Assembly: GCA_003118195.1 (NCBI GenBank)
Contig: BEXV01001000.1
Span: 1 to 11,690, forward strand
DNA length: 11,690 bases
Source of the DNA: Hemicentrotus pulcherrimus
Lineage: Eukaryota > Echinodermata > Echinoidea > Camarodonta > Strongylocentrotidae
Reading direction: 5' to 3'
Shown: piece by piece, positions 1 through 7,188 of the stretch
Layout of the letters: each line of letters starts with the position of its first letter
Position numbering within the stretch: position 1 is the first letter of the stretch
The notes under the pieces: generated by a model
The model's input: only the letters and a program-made list of their open reading frames with translations
Told to the model about the DNA's origin: nothing
Databases searched by the model: none
Position numbers and translations under genes: made by a program

Positions 1-815
1 TCATAGCAATCTGTTTAATTGGTTTGGCTGGATCTAATTAGAGGAGAAGAAATCAAACAATTTACACCTTGATCTAATTAAAACTGTAAATGCATGTGGA
101 AGAATATTGCAATGTACTATAACATACTAACTTTGATGGAGCCATTCACTGATAAATTATTATTTGAGAGCCTACAATAATATTTACACAGCAATTTGGG
201 TTAAATTCTTACTCATAAATAATAATACTGTTGACATATTTACAATTTTTGTTATGAATTGAACGCAGGCTAGCTTGGCTGTCAAGATGGCGTGCGTCAG
301 TACTCTAGGAATGTTTATATTAAAATAAACTATGGATTTGCCTCTGATCTTGGCAATCTGTTTGAGTGGTTTGACAGGATCTAATTACAGAAGAAGAAAT
401 CCAACGATTCCAACCTTACTCTGCATACATCATGGAAGAAATTGCAATGTACTAATCGAACCAACATCAATGGAGATTATTCACTGATAAATTAATATTT
501 GAAAATCTAAAAAAACTATCAGATATTTTATATAAATGTAATGCTTCTATCAGCTACATGTATATTGGTACAATAACTCCAACTGATTCCTCCACATAAA
601 TAATAGTATTGACAAATAAGATTTTGTTTGCATTGGAAGTTTTAGATGTAGATAAATCATCATTCTTGGAATGTTTATATCCAAGCAAGTTATACATGAG
701 CCTTTGATCTTGGCACTCTGTATAATTGGTCTGGCAGAATCTACATGTAATCAAAAGAAAATAAACTAACAGTCCTTACCTTGCATGTAACTTAAAATGT
801 ACTGACATCAATTAC
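1..815. repeat. Diverged tandem array, monomer about 350 bp, about 2.3 copies
   Basis: Three copies of one sequence can be lined up by eye. They start at 1 (cut by the window edge or very near its beginning), about 348, and about 708. Each begins with a GCAATCTGTTT-like stretch, then a TTGGTTTG-like stretch and GGATCTAATTA. Later shared blocks are TTGCAATGTACT, TTCACTGATAAATTA, a CATAAATAATA block and GGAATGTTTATAT near the end of the unit. The spacing is about 347 bp for the first pair and exactly 360 bp for the block ending at 360 versus 720. The third copy decays after about 815. The copies differ by many substitutions and small indels, so this is an old duplication and not recent satellite. 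No transposon ends or coding frame shared by all copies was found. It may be part of a longer array to the left, or an intron expansion of the plus-strand gene that follows. Confidence 0.8.
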
Positions 816-1094
816 AAATGAACCATACAGTTTAAAAAGTACACCATTACCAATAAAGTTGAAATAAATGCTTATTACTTCTTTACCTGAAATAATTGTG
901 ACAGGATGGTTTTATTCTTGATAGATAAAATATATTGATCAATAAAGTTTTATATATGCATGAAATGTATAAAGAGAAGAAGACAGCAGCTTTCTGGAAT
1001 AAAAACAAATTTAATTGGCTGTGGCATTGAATTTAGCGAAGGAAGTCAAGTTGTAAGATTTCACTCTTGGTTCACGTTTTTATACTATTTCTAG

Positions 1095-1312
1095 AAAAAG
1101 GCTTCCTTGAATTAGCTTCAACAGAGGTCAAACATCTGATCTTGCATTGCTTCATAAAATGCTATAGAAAAGATTCTATGAAAGTAGAGCAAATAGATGC
1201 AGATGTAGAATGGACAGAAATTATTCTGAGGTGCAATGATGGAGGCCCCAAAGTTATTCTAAGTATAGTGACTGGAAAGCATCTGGTTGGAAAACTGTTG
1301 CCGGAGTTGTAA
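1095..1312 (+). CDS. Candidate 3'-terminal coding exon, unidentified protein
   Basis: A pyrimidine-rich acceptor ending TTTCTAG (AG at 1093-1094) opens a frame of 72 codons that ends with TAA at 1310-1312. An AATAAA lies at 1396-1401, so splice site, frame, stop and poly(A) signal occur in the order expected of a last exon. The frame needs an incoming phase-1 intron (the first two bases complete a codon). The encoded tail is mixed hydrophobic and charged, contains EVKHLILHCFIKCY near its start and GPKVILSIVTGKHLVGKLLP close to the end, and looks like part of a helical protein; the family is not recognised. Without splicing the frame extends upstream only to a TTG, not an ATG, which argues for splicing. 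The penultimate exon is not established. An ATG frame at 960-1094 stops exactly in the acceptor and could hold it only with a very short intron. Confidence 0.5.
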
Positions 1313-1395
1313 TCTTAATCTCCTATGTGTACATACATACAATGTATAATTAGCCTAGATTATACATACTGTATGATAACTTGGAGGTTTGTATA

Positions 1396-1401
1396 AATAA
1401 A
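1396..1401 (+). terminator. AATAAA polyadenylation signal
   Basis: A canonical AATAAA hexamer lies 84 bp after the stop codon of the candidate terminal exon at 1095-1312. It is a plausible cleavage signal, but AATAAA is frequent by chance in sequence this AT-rich. Confidence 0.45.
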
Positions 1402-1747
1402 CAGTTTTACATCAATCCAGATATTCATTCACTCTACTTAAATATTATATAATGGGCTATATCTCTACTTCTTGCAATAAACACATCAACAGTGTGAACT
1501 TGGAATGAATCTCAGCCTCATGCTGCCTTCTCTTCATGCTATTCCGGTACACTTCATATATTAATTTCTGAATGTATGATTTGTAAATCATCAAATTCTT
1601 CAGGCGCTACAATACTTACATGAGTTTCTTTCAATTCCAGTCCCATCAATACATATAAAAAGTACAGTTCAATATTGATATATCCACCTGTCTTTCCTCT
1701 CTGACTCTAATAAAATATTTCCCAATCTCCAGAATACAAGAGCGCCT
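1402..1747. other. AT-rich intergenic spacer between convergent candidate genes
   Basis: No supportable gene was found here. The stretch is AT-rich with no long open frame. It lies between the 3' end of the plus-strand candidate gene and the stop codon of the minus-strand candidate exon at 1927-1748, so it may contain both 3' ends. No minus-strand AATAAA was found close to the minus-strand stop, which weakens that model. Confidence 0.5.
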
Positions 1748-1927
1748 TTATCCCCCACTCGAATGCACAAAGGAGCATGAGTAATCCATTGTAGCTACAA
1801 AGGCTGGCCTCAAATCAGGAGTGGACTGGCCTACTCCTTCGCTTTCCACAGACCAACCGTCAAGAACAGGTGAAATAGGACCTATTCTTTGGGCGTTTGA
1901 TGCTGAATAGCCGCTGTGGTTTTCACA
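1748..1927 (-). CDS. Candidate 3'-terminal coding exon, unidentified protein
   Basis: Read on the minus strand, the acceptor ACTTTCATTTCAG (AG at 1929-1928) is close to ideal. It opens 59 codons in phase 0 followed by TAA at 1750-1748. The start reads CENHSGYSASNAQRIGPISP, the middle has DGWSVESEG, and the end reads ATMDYSCSFVHSSGG. The composition is balanced and protein-like but matches no family I know. The segment is GC-richer than its flanks, which makes stops rarer by chance. The plus strand of the same segment also holds a 42-codon open frame (stop at about 1907), and several small inverted repeats occur here. An old mobile-element fragment is therefore the main alternative. The phase-0 entry fits the phase-0 exit of the exon at 6623-6565, so it could be the last exon of the same minus-strand gene. 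No nearby downstream AATAAA was seen. Confidence 0.4.
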   Translation of the reverse strand, partial: CENHSGYSASNAQRIGPISPVLDGWSVESEGVGQSTPDLRPAFVATMDYSCSFVHSSGG

Positions 1928-1971
1928 CTGAAATGAAAGTCAATGGTGGCCTCTGTCTGGAAGCGGCTATT
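1906..1971. repeat. Perfect 10-bp inverted repeat (AATAGCCGCT / AGCGGCTATT)
   Basis: The arms are at 1906-1915 and 1962-1971, separated by 46 bp. Further short inverted pairs lie close by: AGGAGT at 1817-1822 with ACTCCT at 1833-1838, AATAGG at 1874-1879 with CCTATT at 1881-1886, and the palindrome TGTAGCTACA at 1790-1799. The clustering in a GC-richer patch suggests either structured RNA or a foldback-type repeat remnant. The arms overlap the candidate acceptor and exon start on the minus strand. Confidence 0.6.
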
Positions 1972-2186
1972 ACACACCTGTCCTTCATGAGCTACACCAT
2001 TTCACAGAAATTCAATCAGCTTGGAATAGATATGTTTTAAAGTTATACCAAATAAAGGACAAGCAAGCCTTATTAAATGTACCCTCATATAATTTACAGG
2101 CTACAAGATGTAGAGAAAAAAAAATTATGGAAAAAAAAAAGGTTGCTTTGTAAATTGTAATACTAAGGAGTTCTATTGTAATACAC

Positions 2187-2294
2187 CTGAATGAATTATA
2201 GATCTCCATCTCAAGATCAGAAGAAAGATTTTTCATTGATTGCTTGATTGACAATAAGGGTCTCTTTGAGCTTGGTTTCTCTTTTGGAACCACA
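2187..2294 (-). CDS. Weak candidate internal exon, minus strand
   Basis: On the minus strand a frame of 35 full codons, part of a longer open frame that runs to 2012, ends at a possible donor TTCAG followed by GTGTAT. The peptide has a basic, serine-rich stretch (VVPKEKPSSKRPLLS) and an acidic end (SSDLEMEIYNSF), unlike the phenylalanine-rich translation that follows the donor. The proposed acceptor (AG at 2296-2295) has a poor pyrimidine tract, and entry and exit would both be phase 2, which does not fit the phase-0 entry of the exon at 1927-1748. It is listed because the composition changes at the putative splice site; it may well be chance. Confidence 0.22.
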
Positions 2295-2344
2295 CTTCTT
2301 TGTATTACAAACCAAAGGTTCATTGATTCAAGTTCATTTGCACT

Positions 2345-3030
2345 TCAAATGACATGGATATCACCTCTGTACAAGGAAATCACAGAGAAATATATTTGTG
2401 AATGTTAATAAAGCAAATAAATGTGCAAGAATTCATAGAAATACAGCATCTTCGTCTAATGCTAAAATTAGAAATGATTCTTTAATTCTTTCATGCCATA
2501 GGTGGGAAATCTCGTCTGATAATTGGATTGGTGATCAACTTTTTGACTAAAAATTGTCTAATTGCAATTTTAAAAAATAATTTAGGTCTTAATTATTGTG
2601 CATTCTGAGTATACAGTATACCTGTTGCAGATATGGTAAGTTCGAATTGATAATGAAACAAAGATTTGGCAATTGAAAGTTTATCAATTCTTGTTAACGC
2701 AGTGGCCACAGAACGAGTCATCAGGCATTTCTAAATGTAATGTAAAACTATTAGGAAGCAACTTATTCATTTATTCCCAGTTGCAAACTTCATGTATCAC
2801 TTGCTGTCAAACTATCCCTGCAAACCGAGTACCAAATATACATGTCGTACTTCCTGCTTTAATAACTGCAGGGTATGACGCACCGTACAAATCCTTTACC
2901 CATTGAATAAGCTTCCAAAAGACCATGTAGTTATGGAAATGGTTACCCTATTCAGCTCTAACTACTGATCCGATGTAGCTCATTCACCCTCACAACACTG
3001 AATAATTCCAGTTGTACAAAACGATAAAGC
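2345..3030. other. AT-rich stretch, no supportable gene
   Basis: Nothing here is supportable. A 77-codon plus frame at 2673-2906 starts at TTG. It has an acceptor-like AACGCAG at about 2701, but neither a convincing donor nor family resemblance. A minus-strand acceptor-like CCTTGTACAG near 2373 leads to only a 14-codon frame. The stretch is best read as intron or intergenic DNA. Confidence 0.4.
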
Positions 3031-3037
3031 CATTCAT

Positions 3038-3059
3038 CCCTGGCTGAGTGGAGCCAGGG
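3038..3059. repeat. Perfect 8-bp stem hairpin with GAGTGG loop
   Basis: CCCTGGCT at 3038-3045 pairs with AGCCAGGG at 3052-3059 around a 6-base loop. The local text TGGCTGAGTGG resembles a tRNA A box, and a B-box-like GTTCG occurs at about 3096-3100, a distance suitable for a long-arm tRNA. However, no acceptor stem pairs, so this is not an intact tRNA. It could be a tRNA-derived SINE remnant or coincidence. Confidence 0.5.
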
Positions 3060-3250
3060 CTCAAGCCGCTTAACTTAATATTTAGGTGTTGGACTGTTCG
3101 TTACAAGCCATCCATCATTTGATTCATGTTTGACACAAATGTACATGTACAGGTCTATGATTTACTATGAATATTAATTTCAAGTCAATAATTTACTGAC
3201 ACAGCAATAGCAAATGAAGTTCAAACGATGTTCAATGAATTGGTCTCCTA

Positions 3251-3280
3251 AAATGACAATTTCCTAAATGACAATTTCCA
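3251..3280. repeat. 15-bp direct repeat, two copies
   Basis: AAATGACAATTTCC plus one base occurs at 3251-3265 and again at 3266-3280, differing only at the last base. It is a small local tandem duplication in noncoding sequence. Confidence 0.85.
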
Positions 3281-3578
3281 AATATATTTAAAACTTGTGA
3301 AAATAAATAACCCTGAAAAATATCATTGGGTGAAGCAGAAAGCTGTGCCTTTAGATGTTCAACAAAATCAAATATGAGTCTGTCTCATAAAATGAAATGA
3401 ATACTTTAAAAATGCTAGAAACTTGTATGAAATTAAAATAAATGTAGTTGAAGAAGAGAGGAAAATATCTATAGGATAAGTTTGTATAATTTTGTTGAAT
3501 AAAAAAAAGTAGCCTATGATAAATGATACAATGTACTTCTATATATGTACGTAGTTCTTAACATAGCATAACAAGTCA

Positions 3579-3630
3579 CTATTTTCATAATACAAGACTA
3601 TTTTTATAATACAAGACTATTTTTATGACT
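3579..3630. repeat. 19-bp tandem repeat, about 2.7 copies
   Basis: The unit CTATTTTTATAATACAAGA begins at 3579, 3598 and 3617. The first two copies differ by one base and the third breaks down after about 10 bases. It is a minisatellite-like slippage product in AT-rich DNA. Confidence 0.85.
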
Positions 3631-3727
3631 AGATTTATGAACTTGCCAAAGTTCATGCAGCAAAATGTACTTTGAAAAGGACATACATATATAGGCCAAT
3701 ATGACATCATCCAACTGTTTGTTTGTT

Positions 3728-3733
3728 TTTAAT
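3728..3733 (-). terminator. ATTAAA variant polyadenylation signal
   Basis: On the minus strand ATTAAA lies 56 bp after the TGA that closes the candidate exon at 3864-3790. ATTAAA is the commonest variant of AATAAA in animals. The support is only positional. Confidence 0.25.
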
Positions 3734-3789
3734 ATCGGAGAGCTCTGGTGTTCTGTCATTACCTAAGGGTAACTCATCACTACGGAATG

Positions 3790-3864
3790 TCATTCAAGTT
3801 TATTATCACTACTCATGATGAAATAGTTTGGGGGCACCAGTCCTGATTGATCACTTGGCTGGGT
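3790..3864 (-). CDS. Candidate terminal exon, SH3-end-like peptide
   Basis: On the minus strand an acceptor ending CTAAACTAG (AG at 3866-3865) leads in phase 0 into 24 codons and TGA at 3792-3790. The peptide begins TQPSDQSGLVPPNYF and ends SSDNKLE. The string SGLVPPNY resembles the last strand of SH3 domains, where G-[LY]-[FVI]-P-x-N-Y is typical, but only this final turn is present; no ALYDY or WW portion was found in neighbouring sequence. The phase-0 entry matches the phase-0 exit of the exon at 6623-6565. The polypyrimidine tract is mediocre, so the exon is not secure. It competes with 1927-1748 as the end of the same gene, and both could be used as alternative 3' ends. Confidence 0.3.
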   Translation of the reverse strand, partial: TQPSDQSGLVPPNYFIMSSDNKLE

Positions 3865-3866
3865 CT

Positions 3867-4309
3867 AGTTTAGCAGACTATTGCACAGATGCTACATGCA
3901 AGTTCCAATAAATACTCTAATCCTATCTCAACAAAATATGAGTGACAAATAAATGTACATGCCAAACTAATAACTATTGTCTTAAATTTACAAATTGGCT
4001 TGGCTCAAGTCCTTGATATATTTACTGTCAAATAAGAAAAAGGCAAAGACTAATAATAGTGTCTAGGCCTCAAGACTAGCATTGTAAGTCGTGATTAGAA
4101 GATGTCAAACGATTGGTATTTGGCAAGATTATATTTTATCATTAAAATAACTTAGGAATGACTAGAGCTGCAAAAGGCATTCAGAAGATGGCCTCCTTGG
4201 CTTTATCATTCCATCCATCCTTCCTTCCTTCTTTTAAAAAAAAATCTTTCACATAGGAGCAGAGAAGAATTTCTTTTTGATACTCAGTACACACGTTAAA
4301 GCCCTGGTT
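3867..4309. other. Intron-like AT-rich DNA, no gene seen
   Basis: No supportable coding segment was found. A 65-codon minus frame at 4378-4181 has no clear splice sites and a low-complexity, phenylalanine- and lysine-rich translation. A (CCAT)/(CCTT) pyrimidine tract lies at 4211-4235. Confidence 0.4.
4211..4235. repeat. CCAT/CCTT microsatellite tract
   Basis: CCATCCATCC is followed by TTCCTTCCTTCTTTT, a short polypyrimidine simple repeat. Confidence 0.8.
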
Positions 4310-4888
4310 TCCACTGGGATGAAAAAAGAGCAAACATTGCAACTTAAATGTCATCCTCTTTAGAAAAAAAAACAACATCTTCTCACATTTTCATCTACAC
4401 CTAAAGCTGTGAAACGAACCTCACTTGAACCCTAGTTACAAAATACATTTGAAATGGGATAAACAAAAACCAGCAAGGCAGCCAAAGAAATGGATACCTC
4501 GATGATCAGAGTTTGTATCATTCTTCTTCCCATTCGTTAATTCCAAGAAAAGCTCCATTTACACTGCAAGCAGAAAATCATAGACTTTTCTCACATCCNT
4601 CCACTGGGATGAAAAAAGAGCAAACATTGCAACTTAAATGTCATCCTCTTTAGAAAAAAAAACAACATCTTCTCACATTTTCATCTACACCTAAAGCTGT
4701 GAAACGAACCTCACTTGAACCCTAGTTACAAAATACATTTGAAATGGGATAAACAAAAACCAGCAAGGCAGCCAAAGAAATGGATACCTCGATGATCAGA
4801 GTTTGTATCATTCTTCTTCCCATTCGTTAATTCCAAGAAAAGCTCCATTTACACTGCAAGCAGAAAATCATAGACTTTTCTCACATCC
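4310..4888. repeat. Identical 289-bp direct duplication around an N: probable assembly artefact
   Basis: Positions 4310-4598 and 4600-4888 are identical base for base as far as I can compare them by eye, with a fixed offset of 290. The only thing between them is a single N at 4599. A real tandem duplication with no divergence and its junction exactly at the only unknown base would be a strange coincidence. Two contigs whose ends overlap by 289 bp but were joined through a placeholder N explain it simply. The true locus would then carry one copy and continue at 4889. A long poly(A) run just beyond (4906-4934) could have hindered assembly. Confidence 0.9.
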
Positions 4889-4905
4889 CAGTATTTTGTT
4901 ATCTC

Positions 4906-4934
4906 AAAAAAAAAAAAAAAAAACAAAAAAAAAA
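4906..4934. repeat. Poly(A) tract (A18 C A10)
   Basis: An 18-base A run, one C and a 10-base A run follow CAGTATTTTGTTATCTC. It could be a simple repeat or the tail of a retrotransposed copy. No target-site duplication or upstream element body was recognised. Confidence 0.85.
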
Positions 4935-6240
4935 TCCTCCTTGGAGTGTGTTTTTTGTTTAAATGCCAGCAGAAATTTCACTGATTTTTGCTGTGTGAAT
5001 GCCCGCTCTCGAAACACTGTAAATCATTCTGGTTTTACGTCACGTGACTCCCCTTCCCTTCCGTGCCATCGCAAGCAGAGTAGGGACAAGTCGAGCATGT
5101 ACACTACTAACCCCAAAATCGGAATAAGCAAACACCAACGGTTTTATGGGTTTTCCATTAGTGTAAATGGCAGTGAAAAAATCAATGATTTTTCAAAATG
5201 GTGTTTAGGCCGTGTAAATGGAACTACTGAGACAGTAATTGGAAATATAATCCTCTGCATAGCTCATGTGACAGTTGGATTACTAGAAACGCTCTGAAAA
5301 TTAAGGTGTGACAGATTTTGACCACAGGCTTTACAGACTTTGCAGATCTATTTTACTTCATATGATGGACAATGAGAAAATGAAGAAGAGATGCAATACT
5401 GCAAGTATCGATGCTGATCAAATTTGTTTAATTGGAAGGAATTGATATTCATGGAAATGCAATACCCACACAGGAAAATAAAGCGTGATTTATCTAAATG
5501 TATAGGGGATACCCCTAGTTGTGTTTTTTTAGAAGGGCCACTATCCTATCCAAACAGTAATCTCTATCATGAAACTCACAAATATAAATGCAGTTGGTTA
5601 CTAACATTGATTAATCAGAGACTTTGAACATATCTGCCATCTACTATAAATGTATTTATTCTCTTGGGGGTTTCCTCCTAGCACTAAAGAAAGAGGCCCT
5701 GAATGAAAAAATTCCCTATACTTAGAATCATGAAAGAGACAAATAGATAAATGATTTGATAAATGAAATAACATGTAAGACGGTCTTTACATACCGGTAA
5801 TTGTTTTTGGTCCCACAAATGTATTGTGTTCACCTTTTATTCAAATCATTCCAGTGTTGATATTTGTTATTTTAACCACAACAATATCTAGATGTACATG
5901 TAAGTTGTTAAACCTTACCTCATACACATGTGATATCTATAGGCAAACTGGGTTACTACTCAGGGAGTCGTATAAAACCATTAGAATATTGATGCTGCAG
6001 GAAATTTAGGATTCATTCCTTGTGGAGCATCCATCGCTCTTGGTTTTCTTTCCTTAGGAAATACACTTACTAATCAATCAAACTGGACCATATCTGTAAA
6101 GTTTTTTAAAGATCTTAACAAATGTATTCATGTTTCACTTCAATACCTCTATAGAATATTGTTTTCCTTGTACAATAAAGTAGCTCAATCTTCGGGAAAC
6201 TATCAATAGAAAAGAATTTGCCATTACTGGGATGAAGAAG
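4935..6240. other. Intron-like stretch without a supportable gene
   Basis: The plus frame running from 4803 through 5297 begins at TTG inside the duplicated segment and encodes lysines through the poly(A) run, so it is not accepted. Frames at 5424-5627 and 5824-6009 lack splice or family support. On the minus strand, KERKPRAMDAPQG-like codons near 6045-5995 end in TAA, and an AATAAA lies about 155 bp further, but the acceptor is weak. If the minus-strand gene is real, this is part of its intron. Confidence 0.4.
5039..5048. promoter_or_regulatory. GTCACGTGAC palindromic E-box
   Basis: The 10-bp palindrome contains CACGTG, the core bound by USF/MITF/TFE-type bHLH-zip factors, with the GTC...GAC flanks seen in CLEAR-type sites. 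It overlaps a TACGTCAC half-CRE and lies in a locally GC-richer, CpG-bearing stretch (about 5000-5110). No transcription start is evident nearby, so function is only inferred. Confidence 0.35.
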
Positions 6241-6252
6241 AAAAAAAAAATC

Positions 6253-6268
6253 AAGAAATTAATTTCTT
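6253..6268. repeat. 16-bp perfect palindrome AAGAAATTAATTTCTT
   Basis: A perfect dyad with no spacer, sitting between an A run and a TTTCCTTTTCCTTTAG pyrimidine tract. It is probably low-complexity, but it is the longest uninterrupted palindrome noticed in the window. Confidence 0.6.
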
Positions 6269-6374
6269 AATTTCTTTCCTTTTCCTTTAGAAAATCCCCT
6301 AATCTCTCCCATACTTTATTACCAGCCTAGATATACTTTGCTGATCTTTGTTTTTAATCGGTAAAAACATTGTG

Positions 6375-6450
6375 GAGCGTGTGTGCAGCGCTTTGTAACT
6401 GCAAGGAAAAGGCGCTATATCTAATATCTTTTGGATTGGATTGGATTGGA
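6375..6450 (+). mobile_element. Short non-LTR retroelement (SINE/LINE) 3'-tail remnant
   Basis: AGCGCTTT (6387-6394) pairs with AAGGCGCT (6409-6416) in an 8-bp stem, including one G-T pair, around a 14-base loop. CTATAT follows, and then four copies of TTGGA at 6431-6450. A GCGCTTT...AAAGGCGCTATATAAAT-like hairpin followed by a short tandem repeat tail is, from general knowledge, a common ending of SINE and L2-like elements in marine animals. The element body upstream is missing or unrecognisable, so only the tail is claimed. The orientation is inferred from the position of the simple-repeat tail. Confidence 0.5.
6431..6450. repeat. (TTGGA)4 microsatellite
   Basis: Four exact pentamers follow the hairpin at 6387-6416 and probably represent the retroelement's repeat tail. 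Confidence 0.85.
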
Positions 6451-6564
6451 TACAGCCTGTATAGTGAGGCAAATGCAGCACTCAGATCTCAGATTAAAAA
6501 AAAAATTAGGATACCATTATACAGCTATATATTTACAAATAAACTAACAATAACATTCTCTTAC

Positions 6565-6623
6565 CTTCAAATCTTCAGATGAGCTACCATCTCTTAGGGT
6601 TGTCTTCTTCTTTGGTCTCCTCC
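6565..6623 (-). CDS. Candidate internal coding exon, basic/serine-rich peptide
   Basis: On the minus strand the sequence runs from an acceptor ending ATTATTCAG (AG at 6625-6624) to a consensus donor AAG followed by GTAAGAG (GT at 6564-6563). The 59-base exon is open in only one frame: two bases complete a codon, then 19 codons follow, giving exit phase 0. The peptide is RRPKKKTTLRDGSSSEDLK: a basic cluster like a nuclear-localisation or membrane-binding patch, then a serine/acidic stretch of the kind often phosphorylated. This is typical of linker regions in signalling or nuclear proteins, but the family is not recognised. The phase-1 entry matches the phase-1 exit of the exon at 9062-8940. 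It is one of the two best exon candidates in the window, because both splice sites and the single open frame agree. Confidence 0.6.
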
Positions 6624-6639
6624 CTGAATAATACAAAAT

Positions 6640-7180
6640 AAAAGTAGATTTAGATTATACCAGATTAACAATATTAACAAGAATGTGATCACAAAAACCT
6701 AGAAAACAAAAGAGCACAAAATGGTACCAAGATATAAAGTGTGCTAAAAGTGTTACAGGATTATCGGGTGGCTCCAAATGAACACTGCTGCATAAATGAT
6801 AACTATTTGAGTCTGGAGAATATTGTATTGGTTTGAAACTCACAGTCTTGTCAGTCAAGCCAATAAAAAGACAAATAGAAGTTTCTTGAAAACAAGTTTC
6901 TTGAACACAACCACAGACAAGCTCTGATTGTATGCCCCAATTACATGTATAAGATGGCATCTAAAATAAATTTGTAGATGTGAAAAAGGGCACATATATC
7001 CTTCTACTTCTAGTTTTTCTTTTTAAATGCCTATTTTATGGCTCACTCCACACAGAGTACGTACAAGTATCATGGAAAGCACTCTTCTGCTGTAACACAA
7101 CTGCCATTATTACAGACACCGATCTAATCAAGAAACAAATTCATCAACGGCCAAAGACTGATTGAAGGAAATCCATCAAA
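6640..7180. other. Intron-like DNA with weak open frames
   Basis: A 101-codon minus frame at 6960-6655 and a 61-codon plus frame at 6980-7165 are open. Their translations are hydrophobic and unlike known families, and no paired splice sites support them. A plus-strand acceptor-like CCACACAG near 7057 and a minus-strand GTGTTACAG near 7100 lie within this stretch; neither is convincing. Confidence 0.35.
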
Positions 7181-7188
7181 GACCAGAC

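Noticed and set aside
1..815. CRISPR array or recent satellite
   Set aside because: The units are about 350 bp and strongly diverged, with no short identical repeats or spacers.
1851..1868. 18-base plus-strand micro-exon between CCACAG and AACAG/GTGAAA
   Set aside because: A coincidence of splice-like motifs, with no adjoining exons of matching phase.
2673..2906. 77-codon plus-strand open frame behind an acceptor-like AACGCAG
   Set aside because: It starts at TTG, has no good donor or poly(A) context, and the opposite strand is also partly open.
3034..3115. Intact tRNA gene
   Set aside because: Box-like sequences exist, but the acceptor and anticodon stems do not pair.
3140..3151. TGTACATGTACA palindrome as a specific regulatory site
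   Set aside because: Similar ACATGTA palindromes recur through the window (for example near 7787, 8590 and 10778), so this looks like background composition.
4906..4934. Processed pseudogene poly(A) tail
   Set aside because: No cDNA-like body upstream and no target-site duplication seen.
4803..5297. 164-codon plus-strand open frame
   Set aside because: It begins at TTG, starts inside the assembly duplication, and encodes a lysine run from the poly(A) tract. There is no domain resemblance and no splice support.
5792..5850. Minus-strand ACCG/GTATGT donor with a short GEHNTFVGPKTIT reading
   Set aside because: The acceptor would be AATAAAAG with no pyrimidine tract, and TACCGGTA palindromes create such donor-like sites by chance.
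6655..6960. 101-codon minus-strand open frame
   Set aside because: The translation is hydrophobic and low-information, with no flanking splice sites in frame. Chance is likely in AT-rich sequence.
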